A DNA stretch of 15,018 nucleotides from Parafilimonas sp. (GTDB taxonomy: Bacteria; Bacteroidota; Bacteroidia; Chitinophagales; Chitinophagaceae). Under the pieces are notes generated by a model, which had not been told where the DNA came from, searched no databases, and was given only the letters and a program-made list of their open reading frames with translations. Each line of letters begins with the position of its first letter. The stretch's first letter is position 1. The stretch is taken from contig JAICKT010000060.1 of assembly GCA_025927795.1 (NCBI GenBank), positions 1 to 15,018 on the forward strand. Direction: 5' to 3'. Positions 1 through 8,135 of the stretch are shown in pieces. Position numbers and translations under genes: made by a program.

Positions 1-312
1 ACATATTTCCAGCATGTCTGCAGGCTCTTTCATACTTAAAGCAACTGCACGTACTCTTTCCAACGCGTTTTGAATTTCTAATTCTTTATTCTGCGCTTCA
101 ACATCTTTTCTTTTTTTCTCGAGTTCTTCAATGGTTTCTTTCAGTAAAACAGAAGTAGTCTTTTTTACTTTTTCAGTTTGGTCGAGTTTAAATTCAAGAA
201 TGTTCCATTGCTTATCTGCATTTGAAATTTCTTTCAGCAATTTTTGTTTTTCTTCATCTGTTAATGCAGATTGCTGAATAAGCAGTTCTATGTTGGAGAG
301 TTGTTGGTTCAT
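1..312 (-). CDS. N-terminal part of a cytoplasmic signalling protein (probable histidine kinase), cut by window edge
   Basis: The frame is open from an ATG whose complement is at 310-312 to base 1, giving 104 residues without a stop. The translation begins MNQQLSNIELLIQQSALTDE. It has no signal peptide or membrane segment and is strongly charged and helical. Residues about 20-85 look like a coiled coil rich in E, K and Q, ending in the segment KRKDVEAQNKELEIQNALER followed by VRAVALSM. I recognise this 'ALERVRA.A..M' segment from Bacteroidota cytoplasmic histidine kinases, and sometimes cyclases, where it leads into a GAF-like sensor domain. No catalytic domain is inside the window, so the enzyme type is inferred. 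It lies 102 bases downstream of the SnoaL-like lipoprotein gene on the same strand and may be co-transcribed with it. It differs from the four complete kinases here, none of which has this N-terminus. Confidence 0.65.
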   Translation of the reverse strand, partial: MNQQLSNIELLIQQSALTDEEKQKLLKEISNADKQWNILEFKLDQTEKVKKTTSVLLKETIEELEKKRKDVEAQNKELEIQNALERVRAVALSMKEPADMLEIC

Positions 313-373
313 TTTATTTTTCTTTCAGTGCTACTACACACGCCGTTAAATTATGCATGAATTTCTTTAGAAG

Positions 374-400
374 TTTTCCTTTTAGTACATTTTCCTTTTA
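374..400. repeat. Two direct copies of an 11-mer, 16-base period, in an intergenic gap
   Basis: The 11-mer ttttcctttta occurs at 374-384 and again at 390-400. It lies in the gap between the stop of the lipoprotein gene (415) and the start of the truncated signalling gene (312). The 16-base spacing is not a whole number of helical turns. It could be a regulator site or a chance product of low complexity in AT-rich DNA. The function is unknown. Confidence 0.35.
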
Positions 401-414
401 TCGTATCTTATTCA

Positions 415-930
415 TTATTTATTTGCTGGTATTAGTCCGAGCTGTTGCATAAAAGCGAGGTTATCAAAAAAATCCTGTTCTTCTGCAATCTTTCCACCAC
501 GCATTTTTACCAATGTTACACCTTCAACATCCACATCTTTCCCAGTTGCAGGTATGCCGAAAAACGTGCCGGTATGTTTGCCTTTAAAATCCCAATACTT
601 TACTAATTTATCGCCTTCACCAAACACATCTATAATAGTAAACTTAATATTTGAGAAACCATTTACATAATTCGCATACATAGCTCTTGCGCTGTCAATA
701 CCCACAACATCAGGATGTGCATGCATTACAACATCTGTTGTAAAATTTGAATCGTTGAACAGTTCAAGTTTGCCATGATTAATAATTTCATCCCATGTAT
801 GCGTGTACATTTTTATATTGGCTTCAACAGAATCTTTTTTTGCTGTTTCAGATTTTTGATTTGATGTGCAGGAATTAAAAAATATCAGCAGCGTAATCAA
901 TAGTGCTGATAGTTTTGGCAGTTGTTTCAT
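415..930 (-). CDS. SnoaL-like (ester cyclase / NTF2-fold) lipoprotein
   Basis: This 171-residue protein starts with a lipoprotein signal: a hydrophobic run at about residues 8-18 ending in F-N-S-C, with the acylated cysteine at C21 and a polar Ser/Asn/Lys linker after it. It is therefore probably anchored to a membrane and faces the periplasm or the surface. Residues about 40-165 resemble the SnoaL-like polyketide cyclase / ester cyclase group of the NTF2-like fold. Visible signs are the early DVVMHAHPDVVG segment, the G(T)FFGIPATGKDV loop, and the closing strand pattern VTLVKMRGGKIAEEQDFFDN before LGLIP. Such domains bind small hydrophobic molecules; many are not demonstrated enzymes, so I do not assign a substrate. 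The gene lies 117 bases downstream of the propeller kinase on the same strand. No convincing promoter was seen in that gap, so read-through from the kinase pair is possible. Confidence 0.8.
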   Translation of the reverse strand: MKQLPKLSALLITLLIFFNSCTSNQKSETAKKDSVEANIKMYTHTWDEIINHGKLELFNDSNFTTDVVMHAHPDVVGIDSARAMYANYVNGFSNIKFTIIDVFGEGDKLVKYWDFKGKHTGTFFGIPATGKDVDVEGVTLVKMRGGKIAEEQDFFDNLAFMQQLGLIPANK

Positions 931-1047
931 TGTTTTGATTTTATGAAGAAAGTTGGTTTTTTGAATCGAGTTCCGGCTCTCAGTTAGTTTTCATTTACTT
1001 TTAATGGATAAGTGCTGTTACAATATCCCGGTGATAGTGCTTCCTAT

Positions 1048-4000
1048 TTATATTGCAGGTAAGTTAATAATAAAAGTTGATCCTTTATTTTCTTCGCTTT
1101 CCACTTTTATTTCACCGTTGTGCGCTTTGATTATATCATAAGCTAAACTCAAACCCAATCCCGTTCCTTCTCCTGTTGGTTTTGTTGTAAAAAATGGTTG
1201 AAAGATTTTATCAACTATATTTTTAGGAATACCGTTACCGTTATCGCTTACACTTATTTCAACTTTGTTATTTATTTTTTTTGTTTGAACTATAACTGTA
1301 GGCTTATAATCTTCAAGAGCATTTTTTCTCTTTTCATTTACTGCATAAAAAGCGTTATTAAATAAGTTAAGCAGCACCCTGCTTATGTCTTGCCCAACAA
1401 CATTTATTTGCCCAATGCTTTCATCAAAATTGGTTTTAAAATCTGCATTAAAACTCTTGTCTTTTGCTCTCAACCCATGAAAACTTAATCGCAAATATTC
1501 ATCACATACACTATTAATATTCGTTGGTTCTTTTTGACCTGCAGACGTTCTTGAATGTTGCAGCATTCCCTTAACTATGGCTTCTGCACGTTTGCCATGA
1601 TAATAAATTTTTTGCTGATTGTCTTTGATGTTATTTGAAAGTTCAAGTGCTTCTGTTATATCGCCGGATTTTAGTTCAGTTTGTAATTCATCAATTAAAT
1701 CAGTATTTACTTCAGAAAAATTATTTACAAAGTTTAATGGGTTTTGTATCTCATGCGCAATGCCTGCAGTAAGTGTACCAAGCGAAGCCATTTTTTCCGA
1801 ATGGATTAGTTGAGCTTGTGTTGCTTTTAGCGTTTCATGGGTTTCTGCAAGTTTATAATAGGCTTTTTCAATTTCTTTCGCGTGTTCTAATTCCCGTGCC
1901 TGGCTTTTTTCTTTTTCTTTTTTTATTGCTCTCTTTTGAAAATAGCGAACAGTATAAATTGTAATACAAATAATAATTACTGCATAAATTATATAAGCAA
2001 GATTGGTTCTCCACCATGGCCGCTTAATTATAATTTTAAGTGATGCACCTTGTTCATTCCATACCCCTTTATCGTTGGCTGCTTTTACATGAAAAATATA
2101 TTCGCCTGATGGCAGGTTTGGATACATTGCTTCATGCAGGCTGCCTGCGTCCCGCCATTCGTTATCATAATTTTCCAGCGTATAACTTATTTTGTTTTTA
2201 GGTGGATTGGAATAATGAAGTACAGAAAATTCAATGGAAATATTTTTGCTGTTGTAAGGCAGTGTTATTTGCTGCGTTTCATAAACAGGTTTTTCAAGAA
2301 TATGTCCTGTACCCGGAATAACTGTGCGGTTAAATATTTTTAATTCGGTAAGAAATACTTTTGGTGGCACAGAGTTTTTTTCAACTTCATCAGCATTAAA
2401 AATAGTAACACCATTAGAGCCGCCGAATAAAAATAAACCTTTGGATGTTTTTAAGAAAGAGCCATCAGCAAATAACTGACCTTGTATGCCGTCTGCAATA
2501 GAGAAATTATTGAACTGCTGTGTGCTTAAATTAAAACGACTCAATCCTTCAAACGTACTTAGCCACAAAGAATTATTTTTTTCATCCGGTAAAATACTTT
2601 GAATGCTCATGGATGGCAATCCATCGTTACGTGTATAAGTTAAAATTTTTTTTGTTTCAACATTATACTTGCTTAATCCACCCTGCCATGCACCTACCCA
2701 TGCTATACCATTTTTATCTTCATAAAAAGAATTTATATCCTGTGTTATAAACACATCTCCCTTTGTCTTATCAAAGCCGTGTCTTTCTATTTTATCGTTA
2801 TCATAATTGTATAAAAACAAACCATTATCAGTAGTTAACCAAAGCCCATGCTTATTACTTTCATAAGCCTTTGTTATTTGGTTGCTGCCTGCATCACTGC
2901 CTTCTATTTTGCTTAAATCATATCTTGTGAATGCTTTCGCTCCTTTGCTTTTTTTAAATAACCCTGTTAAAGTGCACAGCCATTCATTTTGTCTGCTGTC
3001 TTTAAAATGATAGAGAATTGTAATTGTATTATCAGGTGCACCCGGCAACGATATCGGCTTAAGCTGATACGTTCTTTCAGATAATTGAAATAATTTTTTA
3101 TAGCCACTAATGCATAATTCACCGGGCATATTTTCCCAAAGAGAAAAAACGCCGTCTAACCCACCGGGCAAACGAGCGAAAGGAAATGGTGTTAAAACTC
3201 CTGTGCGTGTATCTAATACATTTACTCCTGAAGTATTTGCAGAGCCGCTTGTGCCAATCCAAACTCTTCCATCACTCGCTTCATAAATGAAATTAGCCCA
3301 GCCCGATGTGATTGAATTTTTATTTTCCTTGTTATAGATATACGAGTTAAGCTGTGCTTTATTTTCATATTTAATTAAGCCGCTAGTTGATGAGCCAATC
3401 CATAAAGTTCCATAACTATCTACTATAAGATGATTTGCGAGTGTATGTTCCAGTTCTTTTTTTACGCCGCTGTTAAATACTGAAAACTTACCTGTTTTAC
3501 GATTGAAGTATTGAACGCCTGTATTAGATGTTATCCAAATATTGTTGGAACTATCCAAAGCAATAACTGTTCGCATTAAATCATTTCTAACAGGTAAAAT
3601 AACTTTATCAGAAATCCAGGTTTTATAAATGCCTGTGTTGGGGTCTAAATCATACAATCTTGAAGTTGTTGTAATTATCCATACATGTCCTCTGCCATCA
3701 ATTTTAATATCTGAAGGGTACTCATTATTTTTTGTTAGCCCGTTGATTGGTAAAGAAACTTTAGTAATGTTTTTTGCGGTGTCAATTTTAAATAAACCCG
3801 AATAACTTAACAACCAAATATTACCGGCTTTATCTCTTGCCATACTTATTATATTTTGTATGGAAAGACTATCCGGATTAATAAACTTTTTTATTTTATT
3901 ATCTTTTTCATCTTTATATAAAAGCGCAGAAAAAACTGTTTCGTTTAAATAAGTGTTTACGCCGAAATAAATACGACCATTGTTATCCTCACACATTGCA

Positions 4001-4410
4001 GCAACAAGCAATTCTACATTGGCAGCATGATTTACCAAACTTGCAAATTCATACTGCCTGAATTTTTTTAAAACAGGATTATAAACATTAAGAAATGACG
4101 GGCTGCTTCCGATCCATATTTGTCCTTTATGATCTTCAAAAAGCGACCATATTATTAAACCTTGCAAAGAAGTTGTATCGTTAGGGTTTGAATAAAATCG
4201 CTTGAACTGGTAGCCATCAAACCGGGCTAAGCCATTTATAGTTCCAGTCCATATATAACCAAACTTATCAACCAATAATGTGTTTACCTGTGCGCCCGGT
4301 AATCCATCATTTTCTGTGTACTGTGTTAGGTTACCTGAATTAAGCTGTGCATGTATCGTTAAAGAAATAACGATACTTAAAATAAGCAGAAGTACAGCCT
4401 TCAGGTTCAT
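1048..4410 (-). CDS. Sensor histidine kinase with periplasmic two-component-regulator propeller and Y_Y_Y domain
   Basis: This 1120-residue protein has a signal peptide at residues 1-21 (cleavage near IHA/Q). Many Reg_prop repeats of the form W-I-G-(T/S)...GL...(F/Y) follow, for example YIWTGTINGLARFDGYQF, NIWITSNTGVQYFN and SLWLSTFEGLSRFN; about twelve are visible, consistent with two seven-bladed propellers. A Y_Y_Y domain is at about 739-795 and one membrane helix at about 805-822. A charged coiled coil runs to about 865, followed by a HisKA helix with phosphoacceptor His886 in GIAHEIQNP and a C-terminal HATPase_c domain. The N box (LLNLFNNAFYAVNEK), G1 (DNGNGIP), F box (FQPFFTTKP) and G2 (GTGLGLSLAYD) are intact. 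The architecture resembles Bacteroides hybrid two-component systems, but the protein ends after the ATPase with no receiver and no AraC-type HTH, so it must signal to a separate regulator. The ligand is unknown. Its start is 8 bases downstream of the stop of the TPR kinase, so the two genes almost certainly share a transcript. Confidence 0.93.
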   Translation of the reverse strand: MNLKAVLLLILSIVISLTIHAQLNSGNLTQYTENDGLPGAQVNTLLVDKFGYIWTGTINGLARFDGYQFKRFYSNPNDTTSLQGLIIWSLFEDHKGQIWIGSSPSFLNVYNPVLKKFRQYEFASLVNHAANVELLVAAMCEDNNGRIYFGVNTYLNETVFSALLYKDEKDNKIKKFINPDSLSIQNIISMARDKAGNIWLLSYSGLFKIDTAKNITKVSLPINGLTKNNEYPSDIKIDGRGHVWIITTTSRLYDLDPNTGIYKTWISDKVILPVRNDLMRTVIALDSSNNIWITSNTGVQYFNRKTGKFSVFNSGVKKELEHTLANHLIVDSYGTLWIGSSTSGLIKYENKAQLNSYIYNKENKNSITSGWANFIYEASDGRVWIGTSGSANTSGVNVLDTRTGVLTPFPFARLPGGLDGVFSLWENMPGELCISGYKKLFQLSERTYQLKPISLPGAPDNTITILYHFKDSRQNEWLCTLTGLFKKSKGAKAFTRYDLSKIEGSDAGSNQITKAYESNKHGLWLTTDNGLFLYNYDNDKIERHGFDKTKGDVFITQDINSFYEDKNGIAWVGAWQGGLSKYNVETKKILTYTRNDGLPSMSIQSILPDEKNNSLWLSTFEGLSRFNLSTQQFNNFSIADGIQGQLFADGSFLKTSKGLFLFGGSNGVTIFNADEVEKNSVPPKVFLTELKIFNRTVIPGTGHILEKPVYETQQITLPYNSKNISIEFSVLHYSNPPKNKISYTLENYDNEWRDAGSLHEAMYPNLPSGEYIFHVKAANDKGVWNEQGASLKIIIKRPWWRTNLAYIIYAVIIICITIYTVRYFQKRAIKKEKEKSQARELEHAKEIEKAYYKLAETHETLKATQAQLIHSEKMASLGTLTAGIAHEIQNPLNFVNNFSEVNTDLIDELQTELKSGDITEALELSNNIKDNQQKIYYHGKRAEAIVKGMLQHSRTSAGQKEPTNINSVCDEYLRLSFHGLRAKDKSFNADFKTNFDESIGQINVVGQDISRVLLNLFNNAFYAVNEKRKNALEDYKPTVIVQTKKINNKVEISVSDNGNGIPKNIVDKIFQPFFTTKPTGEGTGLGLSLAYDIIKAHNGEIKVESEENKGSTFIINLPAI

Positions 4411-4418
4411 TTCGAAAA

Positions 4419-6335
4419 TTAAGAATTTAAAATGATTCGAAATTCACTTCCTTCACCTTCTTTACTTGCCACCTTTATTGTTCCGTTATGTTCTTTAGTA
4501 ATAATATCATAAGCTAAACTCAAACCCAAACCAGTTCCTTGTCCTGTTGGTTTGGTTGTAAAGAATGGCTGAAAGATTTTGTCAATAATATTTTTAGGAA
4601 TGCCTTTGCCATTGTCTTTTACAATTATTTCAACCTTATTGTTTAATCTTTTTGTTTGAACTGATATGGTTGGATGATAGCTTTCATCTAAAGTTTTCTT
4701 TTTTTCATTCACTGCATAAAATGCATTATTAAAAAGATTGAGCAACGCCCTTCCAATATCCTCGGGAACTATATTTAGTTGTTCAATCGAATCATCAAAT
4801 TCTGTTTTTAAATCTGCATTGAAAGATTTATCCTTTCCACGCAGACCGTGGCAGGAGAGACGCAGATACTCATCACACAAAGCATTAATATCTGTTAGCT
4901 CTTTTACGCCTGTACTTTTTCTTGAATGCTGCAGCATGCTTTTTACAATAGCATCGGCACGCTTACCATGATGGGTTATTTTTTCAAGATTTTGTTTTAC
5001 ATCTTCTGCGATAGTTTTTACTTCAGCTGTATTTCTTTTATTTACTTCATCAATCATTTCATTTATTAATTCACTACTTACTTCAGAAAAATTATTTACA
5101 AAATTTAAAGGATTTTGTATTTCGTGTGCAATGCCTGCAGTTAGTTCGCCAAGCGAAGCCATTTTCTCGCTTTGTATTAATTGCGCCTGTGTGGCTCGTA
5201 ATTTTAATAAAGTTCTTGCTACTCTTTTATTATTACGCCAAAGTAAAATTGCTATGATTAAAAATATTGCGGCTGTAAAAATTACTACGAATAACTTTAT
5301 TTTATTCTGATATTTTATTCTTGCTGTTTCAATTGCCTGCTGTCTTTGTTGCTCGTTAAATTTTATGTCCTGCACTTTTCTTATTTCTGCAGCGCTAAAT
5401 AAACTGTCTTTGGTTGCAATACTCAATTGCTGGTAATAAAATGCACTGTCAAATTGTTTTTTTTCTGTAAATAACTCAGTTAAAAAACTGCTTATTTCAA
5501 GCACTTGTTTAAAGAACGGTGCTGCTCTTGCAATATTTAAAGCCTTTTTTCCATAAAGCATGGAAGAATCAAACTTTGATCTTTGCTTAAAAATTTTTGC
5601 CAATCCATAATAGTTTGATGTAAGCACTTCATTGTCCGCCACCGTTTCGGCATACGGAATACTAAGACGATAATATTTTGAAGCAAGCGCTGTATCATTT
5701 ATAGAAAGGTAAGTTTCGCCATACGTATTTAAAATTGCGCCCATCATATTTTCATCATTCAGCAATTTTGCAAACGTGTAAGACTGATTAATATAAAATA
5801 ATGCAGAATCCGCCTTTTGCATGCGTTGGTAATTAGAAGCCAAAGAATAATTATCGTATAAAATCGCTGAACTGTCTTTTGCTTTCTCATCTTCATGTTT
5901 TGCTTTGAAAAGATAAAACAAGGCATGTTGATAATCCTGTTCTTCAGTGTACACTGCAGATATATTAAAATATGCTACAGCAATATTATCCCAGTCTTTT
6001 AGCTCTTCTTTTATTTTTAAATATTCAAGATAATATTCGAGCGCTTTTGCATTATCGCCAATATGAAAATAAACATTGCCTAACGCATTTATACAAATGG
6101 CTTCTCCTTTACGATTATCAATATCTTTTGCAAGTTGTAAGCCTTCTAACGCATACTTTAATGCAGTATCAGGATAAGAAGCGAGATACGCATAGCTTAA
6201 CCCTTCCAAAATATTTATACGCTTTGCACCATCTTCTGTAACAGGCAATAATTTTTTCAGACTATCGGTTTCTGTATTTTGCGCTTTTGCAGTAATACAA
6301 AATAAAACTAATGCAGCAAGTATTAATATTCTCAT
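4419..6335 (-). CDS. Periplasmic-TPR sensor histidine kinase
   Basis: This 638-residue protein has a cleavable signal peptide (MRILILAALVLFCITAKA, cut near residue 18). About six or seven tetratricopeptide repeats follow over residues about 25-315, for example GEAICINALGNVYFHIGDNA and TSNYYGLAKIFKQRSKFDSS. A basic/glutamine-rich helix leads to one membrane segment at about 348-366. A short linker (LRATQAQLIQSEKMASLGEL) joins the HisKA helix with phosphoacceptor His404 (GIAHEIQNP) and an HATPase_c domain. N box (LLNLFNNAFYAVNEK), DNGKGIP, FQPFFTTKP and GTGLGLSLAYD are all intact. The TPR part should lie in the periplasm and the kinase in the cytoplasm. TPRs usually bind proteins or peptides, so the input is inferred to be a protein partner. 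There is no receiver domain. It is the first gene of a tight pair with the propeller kinase. A candidate promoter and a 12-base palindrome lie just upstream. Confidence 0.93.
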   Translation of the reverse strand: MRILILAALVLFCITAKAQNTETDSLKKLLPVTEDGAKRINILEGLSYAYLASYPDTALKYALEGLQLAKDIDNRKGEAICINALGNVYFHIGDNAKALEYYLEYLKIKEELKDWDNIAVAYFNISAVYTEEQDYQHALFYLFKAKHEDEKAKDSSAILYDNYSLASNYQRMQKADSALFYINQSYTFAKLLNDENMMGAILNTYGETYLSINDTALASKYYRLSIPYAETVADNEVLTSNYYGLAKIFKQRSKFDSSMLYGKKALNIARAAPFFKQVLEISSFLTELFTEKKQFDSAFYYQQLSIATKDSLFSAAEIRKVQDIKFNEQQRQQAIETARIKYQNKIKLFVVIFTAAIFLIIAILLWRNNKRVARTLLKLRATQAQLIQSEKMASLGELTAGIAHEIQNPLNFVNNFSEVSSELINEMIDEVNKRNTAEVKTIAEDVKQNLEKITHHGKRADAIVKSMLQHSRKSTGVKELTDINALCDEYLRLSCHGLRGKDKSFNADLKTEFDDSIEQLNIVPEDIGRALLNLFNNAFYAVNEKKKTLDESYHPTISVQTKRLNNKVEIIVKDNGKGIPKNIIDKIFQPFFTTKPTGQGTGLGLSLAYDIITKEHNGTIKVASKEGEGSEFRIILNS

Positions 6336-6379
6336 CCTTCAGATAACATATAAGTTTTAATCCAGAATTTATTATCTAT

Positions 6380-6408
6380 TAAAAATAAATATCGTGCTTA
6401 AAATGCAA
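6380..6408 (-). promoter_or_regulatory. Candidate Bacteroidota-type promoter for the TPR/propeller kinase pair
   Basis: Read on the minus strand, TTG (complement at 6406-6408) is followed after 18 bases by TATTTTTA (complement at 6380-6387). That matches the TAnnTTTG -7 element in seven of eight positions. It would start transcription about 35-40 bases before the ATG at 6335. The region is very AT-rich, so a chance match is quite possible. Confidence 0.3.
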
Positions 6409-6409
6409 A

Positions 6410-6421
6410 ACAAATATTTGT
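6410..6421. promoter_or_regulatory. 12-base perfect palindrome directly upstream of the candidate -33 element
   Basis: acaaatatttgt is a perfect inverted repeat. It ends one base away from the TTG of the candidate promoter for the TPR kinase, a place where a dimeric regulator could act. No regulator is encoded nearby to match it. It could equally be chance in AT-rich DNA. Confidence 0.3.
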
Positions 6422-6423
6422 AT

Positions 6424-6503
6424 GAACTGTGATTTTTACTGGATGTACTGTTAGCGGATAATTTATGCGATCACGATTTATAAAAATTACATGATTACAG
6501 TTC
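6424..6503. repeat. Interrupted inverted repeat overlapping the stop of the HAMP kinase
   Basis: Left arm gaactgt (6424-6430) pairs with acagttc (6497-6503). A second segment, attttta (6432-6438), pairs with taaaaat (6481-6487). The minus-strand transcript of the HAMP kinase would contain both arms, and the right arm includes most of its TGA stop (complement 6502-6504). The structure has a 9-base bulge and a loop of about 42 bases, and no U-run follows it. It is not a standard terminator; it may form an RNA 3'-end structure or have no function. Confidence 0.3.
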
Positions 6504-8085
6504 AGGCAATGGGCAATGTAATAATAAACCTTGTTCCTTCTCCTTCTTTGCTCTCGGCTTTTATAGTTCCGTTATGTTCTTTGGTGATAATGTCATAACT
6601 TATAGATAAACCTAATCCCGTTCCTAAGCCGGTTGGCTTTGTAGTGAAGAATGGCTGAAAAATTTTATCAACAATGTTTTGCGGGATTCCGTTGCCATTA
6701 TCTTTTACAATTATTTCAACGCCCCCATCCCCTGAAGGGGAGTTGATACGGCGTGTAATAATTGACACTGTTGGCTTGTAAGATTCTTCACTTCCCTTTA
6801 GGGACTGAAGGCTTTTTCTTTTCTCTGTTACGGAATAAAAAGCATTGTTGATTAAATTCAATAACACTCTTCCAATATCCTGCGAAACAATATTTATTTT
6901 ATCAATACTTTCATCAAAATCAGTTTTAAAATCTGCATTAAAGCTTTTGTCTTTTGCACGCAAGCCATGAAAACTTAACCGCAAATATTCATCGCATAAA
7001 TCATTAATATCTGTAAGCTCTTTTTGCCCGCTGCTTGTTCTTGAATGCTGCAGCATACCTTTTACAATAGCATCTGCGCGCTTACCATGATAAATAATTT
7101 TAGTATTGTTTGCTTTAATGTCGTTGCAAAGCAACTTTAATTCTTCTGAAATATTAATATTGGACGAGCTTAAAATTTCGTCAATCAGTTCTGTATTTAC
7201 TTCAGAAAAATTATTAATAAAATTCAACGGGTTTTGTATTTCGTGTGCTATGCCTGCTGCTAGCTCGCCGAGTGAAGCCATCTTTTCTGCGTGTATAAGT
7301 TGTGCCTGTGTAGCTTTTAAATTATGTAAAGTAGTGCTTAGTGTTTTATTGGTTGCAGATAAAGTTTCGTTTGTATTTTTTAATTCCTGCTGCGCTTTAG
7401 AAAGCGCCTGCACCATGTTATTAAATACCTGTGCCAATTCGCCGATTTCATCATTTGCATAATTTGTAATAACAGGTGTTAAATCTCCTTTACCAACTTT
7501 TTTTGCAGCATTGCTTAAAGCCACTACAGGTTTTGAAATATTTTTTGATAACCAGAAACTAATGATCATGCCCACCAACAAAATACATGCGCCCACAAGT
7601 AATGAAGTAAGACGAATGCTTTTTTTTGTTTTGTTTATTTCATTGGTTGAAAAAGCAAGCAATATATCGCCGGACATAAATGAAGTTTTGAAACCGGCGC
7701 GTTTTACAATGGCAGAATTATTTGAAGTTATTTGTAAAGATGGATGCACATTAGAAGGAACGGTTTGAAAAATACTTTGTTTAAGTGTATAATTTGTGTG
7801 CGCATCATTCCATATTGTATCTGTTTGAACAAGACTTACAAAAAGGAGGTCAGGCTTATCTTTTACATATTCCATTGCAGTTTTTACGCCTTCGAAATTT
7901 TCTTCGTTTAAAGCAATTTTTACACCTAAGGCAACGGAATTAGCAAGATTTTGCACCTGGCTGTCGTATGCTTTCAACAAATAATTTCCTTCCTGTTTTG
8001 GAAAATAAAAAAGCGAAAAAAAAGTAAACAGCAAAACTATAATAAGCACTGCCGCCCGAATTTTAATTTTAATCGGAATAAACAT
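6502..8085 (-). CDS. HAMP-domain sensor histidine kinase, third gene of the porin/binding-protein cassette
   Basis: This 527-residue inner-membrane kinase has membrane helices at about 11-28 and 159-179. They enclose a periplasmic domain of about 130 residues (30-157), probably a small Cache-like sensor, judging from its length and the helix SVALGVKIALNEENFEGVKT. A HAMP domain at about 180-232 (SKPVVALSNAA ... NDEIGELAQVFNNMV) and a coiled coil to about 265 precede the HisKA helix with His281 in GIAHEIQNP and the HATPase_c domain. N box (LLNLINNAFYSVTEK), DNGNGIP, FQPFFTTKP and GTGLGLSISYD are present. There is no receiver domain. It starts 50 bases after the PstS-like gene and probably belongs to the same transcript as that gene and the porin. 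Two loops of the ATPase domain (residues about 426-432 and 448-455) are longer than in the three paralogues. They are encoded by GC-rich palindromic DNA, suggesting in-frame repeat insertions. Confidence 0.93.
   Translation of the reverse strand: MFIPIKIKIRAAVLIIVLLFTFFSLFYFPKQEGNYLLKAYDSQVQNLANSVALGVKIALNEENFEGVKTAMEYVKDKPDLLFVSLVQTDTIWNDAHTNYTLKQSIFQTVPSNVHPSLQITSNNSAIVKRAGFKTSFMSGDILLAFSTNEINKTKKSIRLTSLLVGACILLVGMIISFWLSKNISKPVVALSNAAKKVGKGDLTPVITNYANDEIGELAQVFNNMVQALSKAQQELKNTNETLSATNKTLSTTLHNLKATQAQLIHAEKMASLGELAAGIAHEIQNPLNFINNFSEVNTELIDEILSSSNINISEELKLLCNDIKANNTKIIYHGKRADAIVKGMLQHSRTSSGQKELTDINDLCDEYLRLSFHGLRAKDKSFNADFKTDFDESIDKINIVSQDIGRVLLNLINNAFYSVTEKRKSLQSLKGSEESYKPTVSIITRRINSPSGDGGVEIIVKDNGNGIPQNIVDKIFQPFFTTKPTGLGTGLGLSISYDIITKEHNGTIKAESKEGEGTRFIITLPIA
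6722..6744. repeat. REP-like GC-rich palindrome inside the HAMP kinase gene
   Basis: The core tcccctgaagggga (6728-6741) has a five-base stem TCCCC/GGGGA around TGAA, flanked by a C-run (6722-6726). It stands out in AT-rich DNA. It encodes residues 448-455 (N-S-P-S-G-D-G-G), where the paralogues have only N-N-K or N-N-V between the same strands. From memory, similar CCCC-TNAA-GGGG units are dispersed in many Bacteroidota genomes. Whether this one is repeated cannot be tested inside this window. Confidence 0.5.
6791..6810. repeat. Second, related palindrome inside the HAMP kinase gene
   Basis: tccctttaggga (6793-6804) has a four-base stem TCCC/GGGA around TTTA and resembles the nearby palindrome at 6728-6741 (TCCC-N4/6-GGGA theme). 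It encodes residues 426-432 (L-Q-S-L-K-G-S), in a loop after the N box that is variable among the four kinases. Confidence 0.42.
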
Positions 8086-8135
8086 TTGTAATAATCTTAA
8101 ACGAAAATCTGCGCCATAAATTTCAGCAAAATTGT

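Noticed and set aside
1048..4410. Hybrid two-component system (propeller kinase with receiver and AraC-type HTH)
   Set aside because: The protein ends directly after the HATPase_c domain; no receiver or helix-turn-helix follows, although the propeller and Y_Y_Y layout is the same.
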